From Stachybotrys elegans (Eukaryota; Ascomycota; Sordariomycetes; Hypocreales; Stachybotryaceae), in the NCBI GenBank assembly GCA_020746835.1, contig JAGPNK010000019.1:372001-436000 (forward strand): DNA of 64,000 bases. The letters are read 5' to 3'. The translations under genes were made by a program, and so were the position numbers. The notes under the pieces were generated by a model that saw only the letters and a program-made list of their open reading frames with translations, was not told the origin of the DNA and did no database searches. How positions within the stretch are numbered: position 1 is the first letter of the stretch; every line of letters starts with the position of its first letter. Below, piece after piece: positions 30,730-41,226 of the stretch.

Positions 30730-32332
30730 ATGACTTCCAACTTGATATCTCTCTCACTCTTTTATTTCGCGATTCCCCATGTGTTGGCAACAACTCTGTC
30801 CCAGCACGATGCCCGTCTTGGAGAAATCATGGGGCTCCTGTGGCCCTACGGTAGAAGGATTAACGGATCTGCCCATCATGTACGGCAATCTTTAGTCCCG
30901 CTCGACTACACCGACTGCAAAGACAACCGCACGCATAATCTTAAACTCATCAAAGTGCCCACGACGACAAACTCTTCCTGGGTGGCGTCATCATGAACTT
31001 TGGTGGCCCTGGTGCCGAAGAAATCCGCAACGTGGCATCTTCAGCCGTGCTGTATAGAAATCAGTGCAGAGCGGAATCCCTTGGCGCTGATCAGAAACTT
31101 ACCATTTCTTTCTAGTATCACTGGCGGTGAATACGATCTGATCAGCTTCAACCCTAGGTCAGTGCAGACAGAACAACTTTATGTACAAAGGCTGGACCAG
31201 ATAACCACACAAAGGAACCAGTGATCACTACCTCCGATTTCCCTATTACGAGAGTGAAACGCAACGGACTCTAGCGAGAGTGGCAAATCCTTTGTACGCG
31301 TCTACCGGTTCATCAGACGAAGCCCCCGAAAGAATCTGGGCGACCTCCAAAATTCTTGCCGATTAATGCTCCAGGAATTTGGAGGTCATTGATGGGTTCA
31401 TGGGCACATCGTTCACGACTAGAGACGTGGTGAGTATTGTTGATGCACTTGGCGAGGCTCCTCTCCTGAATTTGTACGGTAAGATGACCCAACTTGACAA
31501 CTCCAGCCAAACGCCTGCTCATCAATTTCACAGTAATGCCGTGTGGACCGGCACTCGGAGCAACCTTAGCTGCTATGTTCCCTGACAGAATTGGTAGAAT
31601 GGTGTTGGATGGAGTGTTGAACCCACATGAATACTGGAACACCTAGTATGTTGGACCCTTCCTCTGCTTAGTTTTCCAACTTTTTCCACCCCCGTTGCAT
31701 ATTATTTCGCGCCTCTCTTTATTCTAGTGTAGGGAAAGACTAATCCATGTTCATTAGTGTTAATTCGGAAATGGTCCTTGATGCCGATGGGGTATTCAGT
31801 GGCTTTCTGTCGGATTGTGTCGCCAGGCTCATCCCGCTGCATCCTGTCTTGAAACAGCGTCAATGCTGACGATCTGGAAGACGCCACCAGCAATCTGATT
31901 GAGACACTAAAATCCAATCCAATTTAATTGCTCTTCTTGCAGTGAATCTCCAATTTGATACCAGCGCGCCCGCAGCTGCAATCGTGGACTACAGCTAACT
32001 GAAAGGGCTAACACCCCATACCTTCCACCGTTTTACCGAGGGATGGCGACCGGGCTTGACGACTTACTCACAGGCAATATGACGGCCTTTGTTTCGTGGC
32101 GTGATCAAATCAACGCCATTGGAATCTTCTCTAATGTTACGCAAGCCGAGGCTGCTCAGAGAATTTCGTGCGGCGGCAAGCGTTTGCGCAATTCATGTAA
32201 TGAGGATGTCCTTCCAGACATTGAAAGGCAATCAGTTGTGCAAGTTAGCTGGCGACAGCATATTCCGTCCAATGAACGGAATGACCTGTGCACACTGGAA
32301 CATGAGGGCCAAAGAACAATACGGGGGACTTT
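30730..32332 (+). pseudogene. TAP-type serine peptidase (alpha/beta hydrolase) pseudogene
   Basis: The start is intact: an ATG at 30730 with a signal peptide (MTSNLISLSLFYFAIPHVLA) and SLVPLDYTDCKDNRTHNL, the opening of the fungal tripeptidyl-aminopeptidase-like hydrolases. After 30996 the frame breaks and pieces continue in other frames: FGGPGAEEIRNVASSAVL, GGEYDLISFNPR, TSFTTRDVVSIVDALGE, a region around the nucleophile elbow where FYGMSYGT would be expected but is disrupted, then RIGRMVLDGVLNPHEYW and, from 32041, a long helical part (MATGLDDLLTGNMTAFVSW). At least five indels are needed. The enzyme would have cut tripeptides outside the cell. It is fused to the chitinase relic at its 3' end. 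Confidence 0.65.
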
Positions 32333-32910
32333 CTTGTCCGGAGGATTGGAATGAAGCGACAGGTAACTGGTTGAGCCCAGACATCGCCCCGAATACCACG
32401 CACAGCCTCGATAACGAGGATGGATGCTACACAGCCATCTACGATGACTATGGCATAGACAGGGACTGGATCCGATTTGGCGATGTCAGTGCCTAGCTGA
32501 GTAGCGGGTGCCAGTACTCGGGCGACATCAGGCAGTGCCAGAGGGAGAACGACGACCGGTTCTGGAACTATCCCCTGCCTGCCCCTGAGATTGACAACCC
32601 CCGGGACCCAATCGAAATTCGTACCATGAGTCAAGAGACCCCCTGTCACGACTGGAGACACTCATCACCATGACCAACTGGGATGAGGGGGACAATCCAG
32701 TCGACATGGTCGACGCGGCCATGCTCCCTGCGCTGAGTATGGAGGTTGCGGTGAACAGCATGCAGGAGGCGGCCAACAGCGGAGGAGGCCGAGACGGCTG
32801 AGCGACGCCAGATGATATTGTCATTCATCACGGGCTTCCTCCTCTTATTCCATTAATCAGCTCAGCCGCCGCTGCAGTGGGCCTCACAAGCGTACGTGCC
32901 ATTCTTGCGT
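32333..32910 (+). pseudogene. C-terminal relic of a GH18 (killer-toxin-like) chitinase
   Basis: Directly after the peptidase relic, and in the same frame, the sequence switches to the C-terminal non-catalytic region of large fungal subgroup-C chitinases: CPEDWNEATGNW, SPDIAPNTTHSLDNEDGCY, YGIDRDWIRFGDV. After a stop at about 32494 and further shifts come CQYSGDIRQCQREN, FWNYPLPAPEIDNPRD and, later, PVDMVDAAMLPALSME and a hydrophobic stretch (PLIPLISSAAAAVGLTS). The catalytic GH18 and LysM parts are absent. It cannot encode a working enzyme. Confidence 0.65.
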
Positions 32911-33443
32911 ACATAATAATCTTGGCAACTGAACCCTAAATCTGACATGCGTAAAAGCGACGAAGCTCACGGTGTGGCTCCGAGTGCCATCCTGCTTGAC
33001 AAGAGTGCATTTGCCAAGGGCAGGAGATGATTCGACAAGATAGGGGTCTTCCTTTTCGCCAACTTTGCTGATCAAGAAGAACTGAGCTTTTGGGCGGCAT
33101 ATCTTAACTTGATCAAGGCCGGTATCTCCATCCCAGTTTGCCGTAATACTTTGTGATGGGACTTTGGTCTTAGGAAGGGGGGGGGTGAGGTGGGGCGTTG
33201 CAACCACGCCAACTGCTCACTGTGACCAACATGCGGCTTTCTTAATGCAATGATTCCATGCACCAACACTGTGGTCCATGATGCTTGAAATAGACTGAGC
33301 TAACGTGCCTACCCCCAAGGACTTACCTCTGAAGGAGTGTTCCATAGAATAGGGAGGAACAACATTCCCCTTCCCCTTCCGCACCATTTTCTCCCACTGT
33401 TCTCTGTTGATTCCCCTCATAGAAACGAGAGTATTTTGCAGCC
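32911..33443. other. Gene-free flank
   Basis: No supported gene. It may contain more decayed chitinase 3' sequence. The right end is the promoter of the rhodopsin-domain gene. Confidence 0.4.
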
Positions 33444-34709
33444 ATGTCAGAGGCTTCACCGCAGTTTTCCGGGCCCCCGAGCGATGATAGAGGTCCGGGA
33501 TTCCGTACATACATCGTCCTGCTTACTGTCGTCGCGGTGGCAGTCACTTGCCTAAGGTTCTGGTCGAGGCTCCTTACTCAACAACAGACAAGAATACAGC
33601 ATCGTCTTTGGTGGGACGACTGGGCAGCTATGGCAGCGACGGTAATGTGTACGGCCAAACTTACCGCTAGACGCATGTTAACGCAGGAAAAGCTCTCTCT
33701 CATCTGTCAGATGGGCCTTACGATCACCTTAGTCGACTCCGGACTAGGTCGTCATGCCTGGGAAATGTCCTTGAATCAAATATCCCGCGTCCTGATGTTA
33801 CTATACGCAGAATACTTCATTTTCGACGTTACTCTTGTCTTCGCCAAGGCATCTGCCCTTTTCTTCCTTGTCCGCATTTTCCCCCACACGGACAGAAATT
33901 GGACATGGTTCACGATTGGTATCTGGGTCACGCACGGCATGAATATGGCCTGGCTCGTGGGTAAGGTATTTGGCCTACTCTTCGTATGTGACCCGATCTC
34001 GAAAAACTGGATGCCTTGGGTACCAGGGACCTGTGGCCCGACAAATAGCTTGTACATTGGCAGCGCGGTGCCCAGTGTTGCGATAGACCTCATAATCATG
34101 CTACTACCTCTACCGAAGATCTGGCGGCTTCATATGAGTCGGGCCCGAAAGTGTGGCGTCATGATCACTTTCATCCTCGGTTACTGGTAAGTACACCCCG
34201 AGTATCATCTGAACGCCTTTTAATGTCGTCCATAGCGCCATCATCGTGTCATTTGGTCGCCTCATAACTGTATTATTGAACACGGAAGCTTTGAACAACG
34301 ATATCACCTGTGAGCAACGAATACATTGGAGTGGAGCACAGAATACTTTATTGACAAAAGCGTACCAGTCGAGGCAGTAGGCGTATTCTACTGGGCATGG
34401 GCAGAACCCCCGGTTACAATCCTGTGTATATGCCTACCTGCGATGCTACGTCTGACGTACCATTTGAAGAGTACCTATCTGCAGCCAATCACTATAAAGA
34501 CTGCATCTTTCTTCTCCCGAGCGACATCAGTAAGGCATAGCGAGCTGTCATCTTACCAAAATGACCGAGGATACAAGGACTTGAGTGGAAAATATGGCTT
34601 AGGCTCAAGAAATGGTTCTGAGACTGGCATTGTGCACTCTTTCTCGGCTGAGCGTCACCCAAGCACAGATATTCCTTCTCTTCCGCCCCGACCTTTACGG
34701 CCAGTGTAA
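33444..34709 (+). CDS. Rhodopsin-domain integral membrane protein (fungal PF20684-type)
   Basis: The ATG at 33444 leads to a seven-helix fungal membrane protein with typical motifs: WWDDW after helix 1, RHAWEM-NQISRVLMLLYAEYF, KASALFFLVRIFP, a CDPISKNW-type loop with conserved Cys, SAVPSVAIDLIIMLLPLPKIWRL, and a C-terminal WAEPPVTILCICLPAMLR. Exons used: 33444-33641, 33711-34186, 34236-34269, 34332-34709 (361 residues). The first intron (69 nt) has no stop and a length divisible by three. The third is uncertain: the family pattern wants the NNDIT segment (after 34270) kept, which would need a frame change near 34310. The cytoplasmic tail is Ser-rich. Ligand and role are unknown. Confidence 0.75.
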
Positions 34710-36419
34710 CCAGTACTGGAAGTGGCAACAACGGCCAGGCTATGTGTTCTGCCAATCGCGTACAATTTAAAATTGACGCCCAAGTCGACTAGCCAACCGG
34801 CTCAGTTTCCTCATATCGTCAGCTCTTAAGGCGAGCCGTTTCGCCATGCTCAGCCTACCCTTACCCTGATATCCTGCTAGTTCTCTTCCCTTTTAACGTG
34901 CAATATACTACAGAAGAGCGAACTTGGATACCTTCAAGATCGGGAATATTTCTATAGTATGTTGGGTTGAGAATTGATTACATCTCATGAATTGACCGCT
35001 GTATTCGTGTGAATCCTTTCTCTGTGGCTTAAAACAAACAGTGTGGAGAGGGCCATAGTAAATGAAGTGTTTAGCGATCTCACACGTGTGCCAGCTTTTT
35101 AGCAAATTTGCGGAGAGCGCGGTTTCCGATTCAACGCACCAATGTTCGCCCAGGGAACCATTCTGCACCTGAGGCGGAAGCAGCACTGCGTTCTTTACTT
35201 GATCCCCGGAGCTAACGGATCTCTGGAGCCTGATGAATGGCTTCCCAACTTCCTATGGTATATGGGATTTCCCGTTCGCGTGCCCCAATGGGATACAGAC
35301 CAGCAACTTCACTTCCTATGTATACCAACGAAGACTAGGAGTCTTTGTCTAACATTATGGTTGATGAATTCGATGGCCATCAACGCCGTTTCACGGTGCT
35401 GGCTGGCCATGTACAGCCTAAGCTGGTCTGATCGAATCAACGAAGCCAAGCGTCTCGGTTTGCCCTCAGCTTGGCTTGATGCGATTGCCCAGGTCCGCGA
35501 GCCTTCATCTAAGTCATCTCCTGCTCGCCTCGCGCAGCCTTCAAAAATGATAGAGTCCTGTTGGTTCGGGACTCCTTATGTCTATGTTGTCCCCATACCG
35601 GTCTGAGCGCCTCACAACCCGCCTTCCACACGAGGCTAGTCAGCGATTACGTGCATGGCGACATTTCAGTGCAGGAGTGGGAGAAACAGGTGTTGGCTAC
35701 TCATACATGTGCTAGCTTCAGAGCTTATCATGGGTCCGATTGTCAGTCCAACGCTCCATTATCATTCTTCACTGCTGCATCTTTGGTACGCATGGGTCCT
35801 GGAGAAATGCAGTTGTGGTGGCTGGGCAAACCACCCAGCCGACCTCATGGGTTCTATTGCAGGCAAACGAGTTACTTGGCATAACTAGCTTGGCTAAATA
35901 AGTATCATCTTGCTTACCAATATGCACCTTTGAGTTTGGATTACGGCGCTTCTCACCCTCGTTCGCTCCCATCAAAGCCCGCACTCCACTTGTTGGTTGT
36001 TGGTTGTCTTGGCTCTGTTAGTTGAAAGTATGATGTGTAGTATCGGGCGGCCTAAACGGTCAAGAATGCGACCTTAACGGTAAGCTAGATATGCAGTGGC
36101 GAGTCAGGCAGTGTACCAATGTGGCGGGGGGGTTCATCTTCTGAAGAGTTGATGCTTTGATGCTGGGGCCATTCTCAGCCCATATTCATGTTTGCTGAGA
36201 ATAAGGGCCTGTGAGTAATTTTTGCCTGTAGATTACTGCTCATTATGTCCGAAAATCTTCAAAGCCGAATAATAATAATAAAATCTCACCGATGAACCAT
36301 TGGATTCCTTGTTGTTCAATCAATGTCCACGTAGCTTCGCCATATCTCTTATATTGTGAACTAGACGTATAAAAGATGAAGTACATAAAGTTCGGTCTGA
36401 ATGATCGTGGTCAACAGTA
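34710..36419. other. No supported gene; contains a repeat fragment
   Basis: Long open stretches exist (35142-35606 plus, with an ATG at 35142, and 35561-35884 plus), but they include a fragment of repeat R1 at 35261-35310 and show no known family. A helix-rich piece (SDRINEAKRLGLPSAWLDAIAQ) may be a gene relic. The remainder is AT-rich flank. Confidence 0.4.
35261..35310 (+). repeat. Repeat R1, partial copy
   Basis: Sequence matching the 5' end of repeat R1: GGGATTTCCCGTTCG then GCCCCAATGGGATACAGACC. The 3' part of the repeat is absent. Confidence 0.8.
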
Positions 36420-37606
36420 CTAATACTCAAATGTCTGACCTACAAGCTCCTCGCTCAGTTTCCAGAGTCTCTCAGCGTCCGCTGGGCTGGTGGCCCATGG
36501 CTTGAGAATGTGAATTGATGGATCCCCCAATTCCATACCATCGACGTACCCTCCATTGTGTTCTGTTTTGTTTACAAAAATTCATCAGACACAGATATGC
36601 CTAGTACGAACTCAACATTGGGGTGCACTCACTCGCAAATCCTGAATCAAATGCAGCAGGTACGTAAGATGCGGCGCACTCATCAGCAGAGAGCATCTTC
36701 CCTGAATAGCCTGCTTTCCACCCTTCGGCATTCCCTAGAACCCTATCAAGCTCCTCTATATCATTAGCGAGGAGACGTCAGTGAGAGCATCTGAGGGCCA
36801 AAGCCGTAAGACGGAGGTATTGGGGGTTCTTACGCATCTTGGCGTAGTCTTGCTGCCAGTCTAGCCCAGTGTACAGATTGGTTGTAGGACAGACACCAGG
36901 GTGAAGACTCAAGGCGACCAAGTTTTTCTTGGAGCCCAGCTTGGAGGCCAAAGCAAGAGCCAGGAGACTGGTAGCAGTCTTGGACTGCCCATATGCCGCC
37001 CAAGGATTGTACGACTCGCCGTCCTGGCCGTATTCAGTACCTTGAACGAAATGGTAACGGGGCACTTACGTGGAAGTTGTAATCATCAAACCGCACCGGG
37101 TTCAGCCGATGCCCATTGCTAGTAACCATCACCACTCGTGGTGCCGGAGATGCCAAAATTTTGTCCATAATCAGATTCGTAAATAAGAAATGGCCGAGAT
37201 AATTAGTAGCCCACTGCATCTCGAATCCTTCAGTAGAAGTAGCCCATGGTTTGGCAAGGATTCCGGCGTTGTTGAACAACACATCCACGTGAGGCAAGTC
37301 GGCAGATGCTTTCACCTCCGACGCTGCAGCTCGCACAGCATCTAGTGACGAAATGTCGAAGACAAATGTACGAACACCCACGTCTGGGTGGGAGGACATC
37401 ACCTTGTCAGCTACTTGCTGCACCTTCTTTCCGTCACGTGCTGTAAGTACAAGAAGCTTGGGCTTGAACGGAGCTATTCCAACCACAAAGGCCTCTGCCA
37501 GTGAGCTGGGGGAAACACCAGTGATTAACACCGTCTTTCCTTTGATATGATCGGCGTAGCGACCAGCAATCTCGAAGACAGTGTTGGACGCGATCTGGTC
37601 GTGCAT
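36420..37606 (-). CDS. Short-chain dehydrogenase/reductase (SDR)
   Basis: Four exons (37606-37070, 37023-36834, 36755-36633, 36562-36420) join in phase to 330 residues. The Rossmann N-terminus reads GKTVLITGVSPSSLAEAF, followed by the NNAG motif (VLFNNAGIL), the catalytic Ser strand (VMVTSNGH) and the active-site YGQSK, whose Tyr and Lys are the SDR catalytic pair. A further region (SLHPGVCPTTN) matches the post-catalytic PG motif, and the C-terminus (HNGGYVDGMELGD) is the typical end of the retinol-dehydrogenase-like fungal SDRs. The usual glycine motif TGxxxGxG is degenerate here (TGVSPSSL), so cofactor binding may be altered. It oxidises or reduces an alcohol/ketone with NAD(P); the substrate is unknown. 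Confidence 0.88.
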
Positions 37607-38490
37607 GATGGTAGTGAGGTTGATGATGATTGGTACGCTCAGTTACGAATAAAAATAAGATCAAGTTATCAGATACTCTAGGAAGATTCCCTCCCTTGCC
37701 GTGAGTTCGCTGTCTAATATACGGTACGAGCCACTGTTGGTCCCTTGAGCTCTGCGCCTTGGAACATATTCATTATGACCGAAAGTCGTGTAAGCTGCCA
37801 TCCGGTAGTATGCAGGATGTTGCATGCGTCTATTAATATCGTACGATTTTTTATATCAAGCAACTTCCGGTTAGCTATGCTGTATGCTAATTTTGTTATA
37901 CAATGAGACGTTGGGTCTGACACACAGGAAATTTCAGCGTAGTTTCCTGTCAGACTGTAGACCAACCAACTACCCGTTGGCCTTATGTACACCCCTCCTC
38001 CTTTCCTTCTCGGATGCCAGACCGCCTGCCCGACCTGAATGCTGTTGGTCTGTTCTTAGAGCAATTTCAGATAAGATTTCCGCTGCATGCAGGGCACATG
38101 GGTCGATATGCGAAGGAACCTGACTATCGCCAGGCGGAGCCAACAAGACACTCATACGTTTCTAAAATGGAATGTACGCGCGCAAGATAGCGCCTGAGCT
38201 TTATCAGGCACTTATGATCGCCTGGGCTCGATATTGTGTTGCCAAGAGATAAGCCACTTTCCATACTCTTCCCGATATCCAACCAACGGCAGATATTTTT
38301 GGACCTTTGTTTATTAGTAGGATATTAATGCGGTGAAATGTAGACAAGGCGACATTCATAAGCTTAGAATTGGTGCCTCGGTGCGATTGTAACATGGTTA
38401 GGGAAAGAATCAATGCAACCAAGAGAGATGAACCTTAGGCGACTCGGGGAATTGGGGCGAATGAAAGAACTGGACTATTCGTATAGCTAT
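37607..38490. other. Gene-free sequence
   Basis: Promoter of the SDR gene and anonymous flank. Open stretches on both strands are short and lack motifs. Confidence 0.45.
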
Positions 38491-38640
38491 ACAGCCGCAG
38501 CCACAAGTGTCAAGCTTTTCTCAATCGAATTTTCTTGCCAAGTGTCATCTATTGATTTGATACTATCTTTATCATTAGAGGGAGCCTCCTCCAAGTCGCT
38601 GGTCTATATGCCATTAGGACACACGAACGGGAAATCCCAC
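38491..38640 (-). repeat. Repeat R1, nearly full copy
   Basis: On the minus strand this runs from GTGGGATTTCCCGTTCG to CTTGGCAAGAAAATTCGATT and on to GTGGCTGCGGC, about 150 bp. The internal block GATAGTATCAAATCAATAG is shared with the copies at 39610, 62343 and 62508. The reading frame stays open across the whole copy (DFPFVCPNG-like to LTLVAAA). Confidence 0.85.
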
Positions 38641-38669
38641 AGTATTGCTGCGCTAATGGCAAAGAATCC

Positions 38670-39551
38670 CTATGTATCGCGAGCCTCCTTCCCAATCCTC
38701 CTCCAACTCTTTGGATACCCTCTCGACACCCTATACTCTTCAGCAGCAGCAACAATCTGCCTAACACGATGTTCCCTCCAACCTCCCGCGACATCGGTAC
38801 TGTAAGAAGGAGACCCTCCATATTCCCAGACCAGGAAATCCTCCGCCCTCGCTCCGGTGGGACATTCGAGAAGCCCGGGAGCGACATCCACCTGATCCCG
38901 GCGGTCGTCGCAGGCATAAAAGACCGACGCCGAGCACCGCGAGCAAAAGTACCGCTGGACGTCAGGCGAGCTCTCGTACATTGCTAGAGTGCCTAGCCTG
39001 CCATCGCGGTCGCCTTTTGTGACGGCTTCCTTCAGGGCATCGGTGGTTCGTGGGAAGTTCAGGGTCCCCGATGCGAAGTCAATGTGCTTGAGCAAGGAAT
39101 AGGTCCAGTTGCTCAAGTCGATGCCGAAGCTCAAACGGCAGGAGTCGCAAGCATCGAAGCTGGCGTGTCGCTTGTATGTTTCTGGGTCGATGAACCAGGG
39201 CAGCGCATCACAAGGCATGGCGGCAAAGTCGGCTTCGCCGCGATGAAGACGCAGATCTACTCCGCCACATCGACAGCGGAACGGGATCTCTTCCAGATGG
39301 GTCTTGGATCCAGGGTCTTGGTTTCCAGTAGACATTGGATTGTTGAGCTGCTCACTCTTTTCCTGTCGGCCATACCAGCACTTGGTGTCAGACTCGCTGC
39401 CGCCTTGGAGCCACACTGAAGCACCCCCATCTATAGTATCCCCAACGAATATCTGGTCTTCTATCTTGAACAGCGCTGGCACAGCAACGTTATCCAGAGT
39501 ACCTGTAAAAACGCCGAACCATTCTTCTGGCCCCGGCATGTGAAAGAACAT
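38670..39551 (-). CDS. GFA-domain protein, 5'-truncated
   Basis: The frame is open on the minus strand from 39641 to 38670, but the first in-frame ATG is at 39551, giving 293 residues. Upstream of it lie the last residues of a first zinc site (FCGTCSTPMFF), which then run directly into repeat R1. So the first GFA domain (glutathione-dependent formaldehyde-activating/CENP-V fold) has lost its N-terminal CxC half. The second domain is complete: FRCRCGGVDLRL, CDSCR and YFCSRCSASVFY, three Cys pairs that bind zinc. GFA proteins form adducts of glutathione or act as zinc proteins; fungal two-domain members are common and uncharacterised. Probably a pseudogene or an N-terminally shortened protein, made by the repeat insertion. 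Confidence 0.7.
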   Translation of the reverse strand: MFFHMPGPEEWFGVFTGTLDNVAVPALFKIEDQIFVGDTIDGGASVWLQGGSESDTKCWYGRQEKSEQLNNPMSTGNQDPGSKTHLEEIPFRCRCGGVDLRLHRGEADFAAMPCDALPWFIDPETYKRHASFDACDSCRLSFGIDLSNWTYSLLKHIDFASGTLNFPRTTDALKEAVTKGDRDGRLGTLAMYESSPDVQRYFCSRCSASVFYACDDRRDQVDVAPGLLECPTGARAEDFLVWEYGGSPSYSTDVAGGWREHRVRQIVAAAEEYRVSRGYPKSWRRIGKEARDT

Positions 39552-39609
39552 GGGGGTGGAGCAGGTGCCGCAGAAGAGAACCGTATACTTGGCCGAGAAG
39601 GGATACGTG

Positions 39610-39648
39610 GATAAAGACAGTATCAAATCAATAGATAACACTTGGCAA
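39610..39648 (+). repeat. Repeat R1, 3' fragment, inverted to the copy at 38491
   Basis: GATAAAGACAGTATCAAATC through CACTTGGCAA, 39 bp, on the plus strand. The copy at 38491-38640 carries the same block on the minus strand, so the two form an inverted pair around the GFA gene. The 5' half of the repeat is missing here. Confidence 0.8.
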
Positions 39649-41226
39649 AATCGCCAGACGTATCAAGTGAACTGCAAGTCATCACCTGCTTTCCAGAGTT
39701 GACCCCATAGCTAGAGTCATGCGTTCTCAACCTTGTAGCAGATGGCCACATGTTCATCGCTTAGATTGTCAATGTACGATTCAATGAAAAGGCCCGTGTC
39801 ATTGCGCCGTTGAAGGCGGCAGCAATGGTCAGGACGACAAGGGCCAGGCGGGCCACTTCAAATCCTAACATCTAAATTGCTCTTTGCCTTGCTATCTTTT
39901 ATATCACAACGGCGCTCCTTGTGAAGAGTGCAGGGCGATTCATGCTCCCACGGTCCTAGAATATCTAGAAAGTTCAAAAACAATGCCTGGCAGCCAAATC
40001 ATGTAATTGGTACACTAATTGCATCCCATCACACTCTTGTCGCGCAGCTATGTAGTAGAGCTCAACTCAAGTAGAAACGGGGGCTTTTCCACCAAATTTG
40101 ACGATTCTCGCCAAACGGATTTGGTCTGTTCCCCTACAACTGGTCTTCTTCAACCTCGGGGGCAGTTTTAGGCTACGGACCATTCCGAGTGCCTGAAGGA
40201 AGCACTGTTTTCTGAGTTCTCTTAAACTTCATCCTGTATCAAATTCCGCAATCCAACCCCGAATTCTTTATCCCAAAGGTTTGCAAATATCATGGACTCT
40301 CTATATTTGAGATTAACTGGCACTGTTGATGAGAACGATAATAGTGGCCCGAAAAGGATTTTGGCTATCGGCAGAGGCTTGACCCTGAAGCCGTCTTGCA
40401 TGTTGCCGGAAAAGTCCAGCGAAATTGTGGCCCCAGTCACTATTGAACCCTTCAAGAGTTTTAAGCCGGCTAGGCATCATGACTCTATACAAGGCCTTGC
40501 TGGGCGAGATCAACGCCTTCTCTCACCCATTCCTCTGCGGCCATGAAAACATTGTTTAACTTCTTTGCGTCGGGATTTCCGAGCATAAAAGTTTTCCCAC
40601 CCTAGCCATGGTGCGAAAGCAGATGTCTATGCATGCGGCTCCTATGAATTGGAGCAATCAAAGCGATGCTGCCATGGAAATGGTGGTATTCTCAAGCGCT
40701 TTCCAGTTGAGGAACCACTCGATGAGATCTTCAGAATGTGATATCCAAGGACTCTTGTCTTGAACACTTTTGGCTTACAGGGCCTGATTCGATGCACTTC
40801 AAACTGGGGAGTTGGGAGATTGTCACGGAAATTGTACAACCGATCATTCATTCAAGCAATTACAAATTTAACTTACATACTAGTCTCCAGCCGACACATT
40901 GTCACTATCCAGCTGCGGCCTAAAGCTCTGGGGTATTCTTCTTCAGGGTAATTTTGAGAAAACAATTTACGTTACCGTCGCTAATATCTCGCTAGCGAAG
41001 TTGAGCTGCCAGGAAACACGTTGAAAAGACTTGCGAACGCCCTAATGCAGATAAATAGGAGGTAAGGGCATAGTGGTCCTCTGCTATTTAAGAAACCATG
41101 TAACAATTGCGAAACCAGAAAAGCCACCTAGGGTGTTGGCATCAATAACCGTGAAGAATCCTTTCCAACATGACGGTACCAGGACTTTGGTTTACGTAGG
41201 CAATGAAATTCTCTGCAAATCTCAAG
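39649..41226. other. No supported gene
   Basis: A 78-codon open stretch at 40222-40455 minus (SIVTGATISLDFSGNMQDG) and short plus-strand frames near 40300 and 40740 lack starts or motifs, and none is recognised. The right end is the 3' flank of the copper ATPase gene. Confidence 0.4.

Noticed and set aside
34310..34331. 22-nt micro-intron in the rhodopsin-domain gene
   Set aside because: It starts with GT and ends with AG, but removing it leaves the wrong frame.
40222..40455. 78-codon minus-strand open stretch as a gene
   Set aside because: No ATG context, no neighbours in the same frame, no family resemblance that I can defend.
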